A stretch of DNA of 5,254 bases from Gammaproteobacteria bacterium (lineage in GTDB: Bacteria > Pseudomonadota > Gammaproteobacteria > Chromatiales > Chromatiaceae). The first letter of the stretch is position 1. Each line of letters starts with the position of its first letter. This document shows, one piece after another, positions 5,061-5,254 of the stretch. The position numbers and the translations under genes were made by a program. The notes under the pieces were generated by a model. It worked only from the letters and a program-made list of their open reading frames with translations, searched no databases and was not told the origin of the DNA. The stretch is taken from NCBI GenBank assembly GCA_029287695.1, contig JARFQQ010000181.1, positions 1 to 5,254 on the forward strand. Reading direction: 5' to 3'.

Positions 5061-5254
5061 ATGGACGACAATCGCAAGAAGGCGCTCGGCGCCGCACTTT
5101 CTCAGATCGAGAAGCAGTTCGGAAAGGGTTCAGTCATGCGCATGGGCGACAACAGCGCCGTGCGTAACATGGAGGCAATTTCGACCGGCTCCCTCGGGCT
5201 GGATATTGCGCTCGGCATCGGTGGTGTGCCGAAGGGACGCGTCGTCGAGATCTA
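5061..5254 (+). CDS. recA: Recombinase RecA, 3'-truncated by window edge
   Basis: The first 64 codons of RecA are present, the cytoplasmic ATP-dependent strand-exchange protein that also triggers LexA self-cleavage in the SOS response. The N-terminal helix ([20 protein letters not shown]), [10 protein letters not shown] (21-30) and [21 protein letters not shown] are characteristic and close to other gammaproteobacterial RecA proteins. The window ends immediately before the expected Walker A motif GPESSGKT. ATG 5061 is preceded at eight bases by GAGGGG. It has its own promoter and SOS-like operators upstream, so its control is separate from the pncC-thpR genes even though readthrough is possible, since no terminator is visible in the 108-base gap. 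Confidence 0.97.
   Translation, partial: MDDNRKKALGAALSQIEKQFGKGSVMRMGDNSAVRNMEAISTGSLGLDIALGIGGVPKGRVVEI

Overview
The window looks like ordinary chromosome from a gammaproteobacterium with fairly high GC. Three things point this way: the start of RecA ([20 protein letters not shown]) has the gammaproteobacterial form, a stand-alone 163-residue PncC (CinA C-terminal domain) lies just upstream of recA as in many gammaproteobacteria, and AmtB and MscS are of proteobacterial type. A purple-sulfur or other deep-branching gammaproteobacterium is possible, but that is inference. All genes are on the + strand. I see no mobile element, CRISPR array, tRNA or rRNA.

Layout. (1) Positions 1-839 hold the 3' part of an MscS-type mechanosensitive channel gene, cut by the left edge. 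(2) Positions 840-1160 are non-coding. They hold a stem-loop (952-984), a strong intrinsic terminator (1013-1044) and an extended -10 promoter (1102-1112) that starts the next unit. (3) amtB, an ammonium transporter with a signal peptide and all key channel residues, occupies 1161-2456. (4) After an 81-base gap with a 10-base direct repeat comes a GTG-started metallo-beta-lactamase-fold hydrolase (2538-3374). Its last codons form a terminator-like hairpin. (5) A small set of genes leads to recA: pncC (3446-3937), thpR (3924-4475, TTG start, overlapping pncC) and a hemerythrin-like four-helix protein (4530-4952). (6) recA begins at 5061 and is cut by the right edge just before its Walker A motif.

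How the genes relate. The mscS-like gene and amtB are separated by a terminator and a new promoter. The hydrolase may be read through from amtB. pncC and thpR are tightly coupled: PncC recycles NMN, a by-product of NAD-dependent DNA ligase, and ThpR is a 2H-family RNA phosphoesterase/ligase. The hemerythrin-like gene follows closely and may be part of the same transcript. recA has its own promoter with an AT-rich upstream palindrome. Two overlapping candidate SOS operators sit there: a one-mismatch CTGT-N8-ACAG box over the -10, and a 10-base tandem repeat at the predicted start site that contains GAAC-N7-GAAC.

Most of the window is conventional. The points worth a second look are the double operator candidate at recA, the hemerythrin-like protein lacking several iron ligands, the terminator inside the hydrolase coding end, a possible leaderless pncC mRNA, and the structured RNA upstream of amtB.
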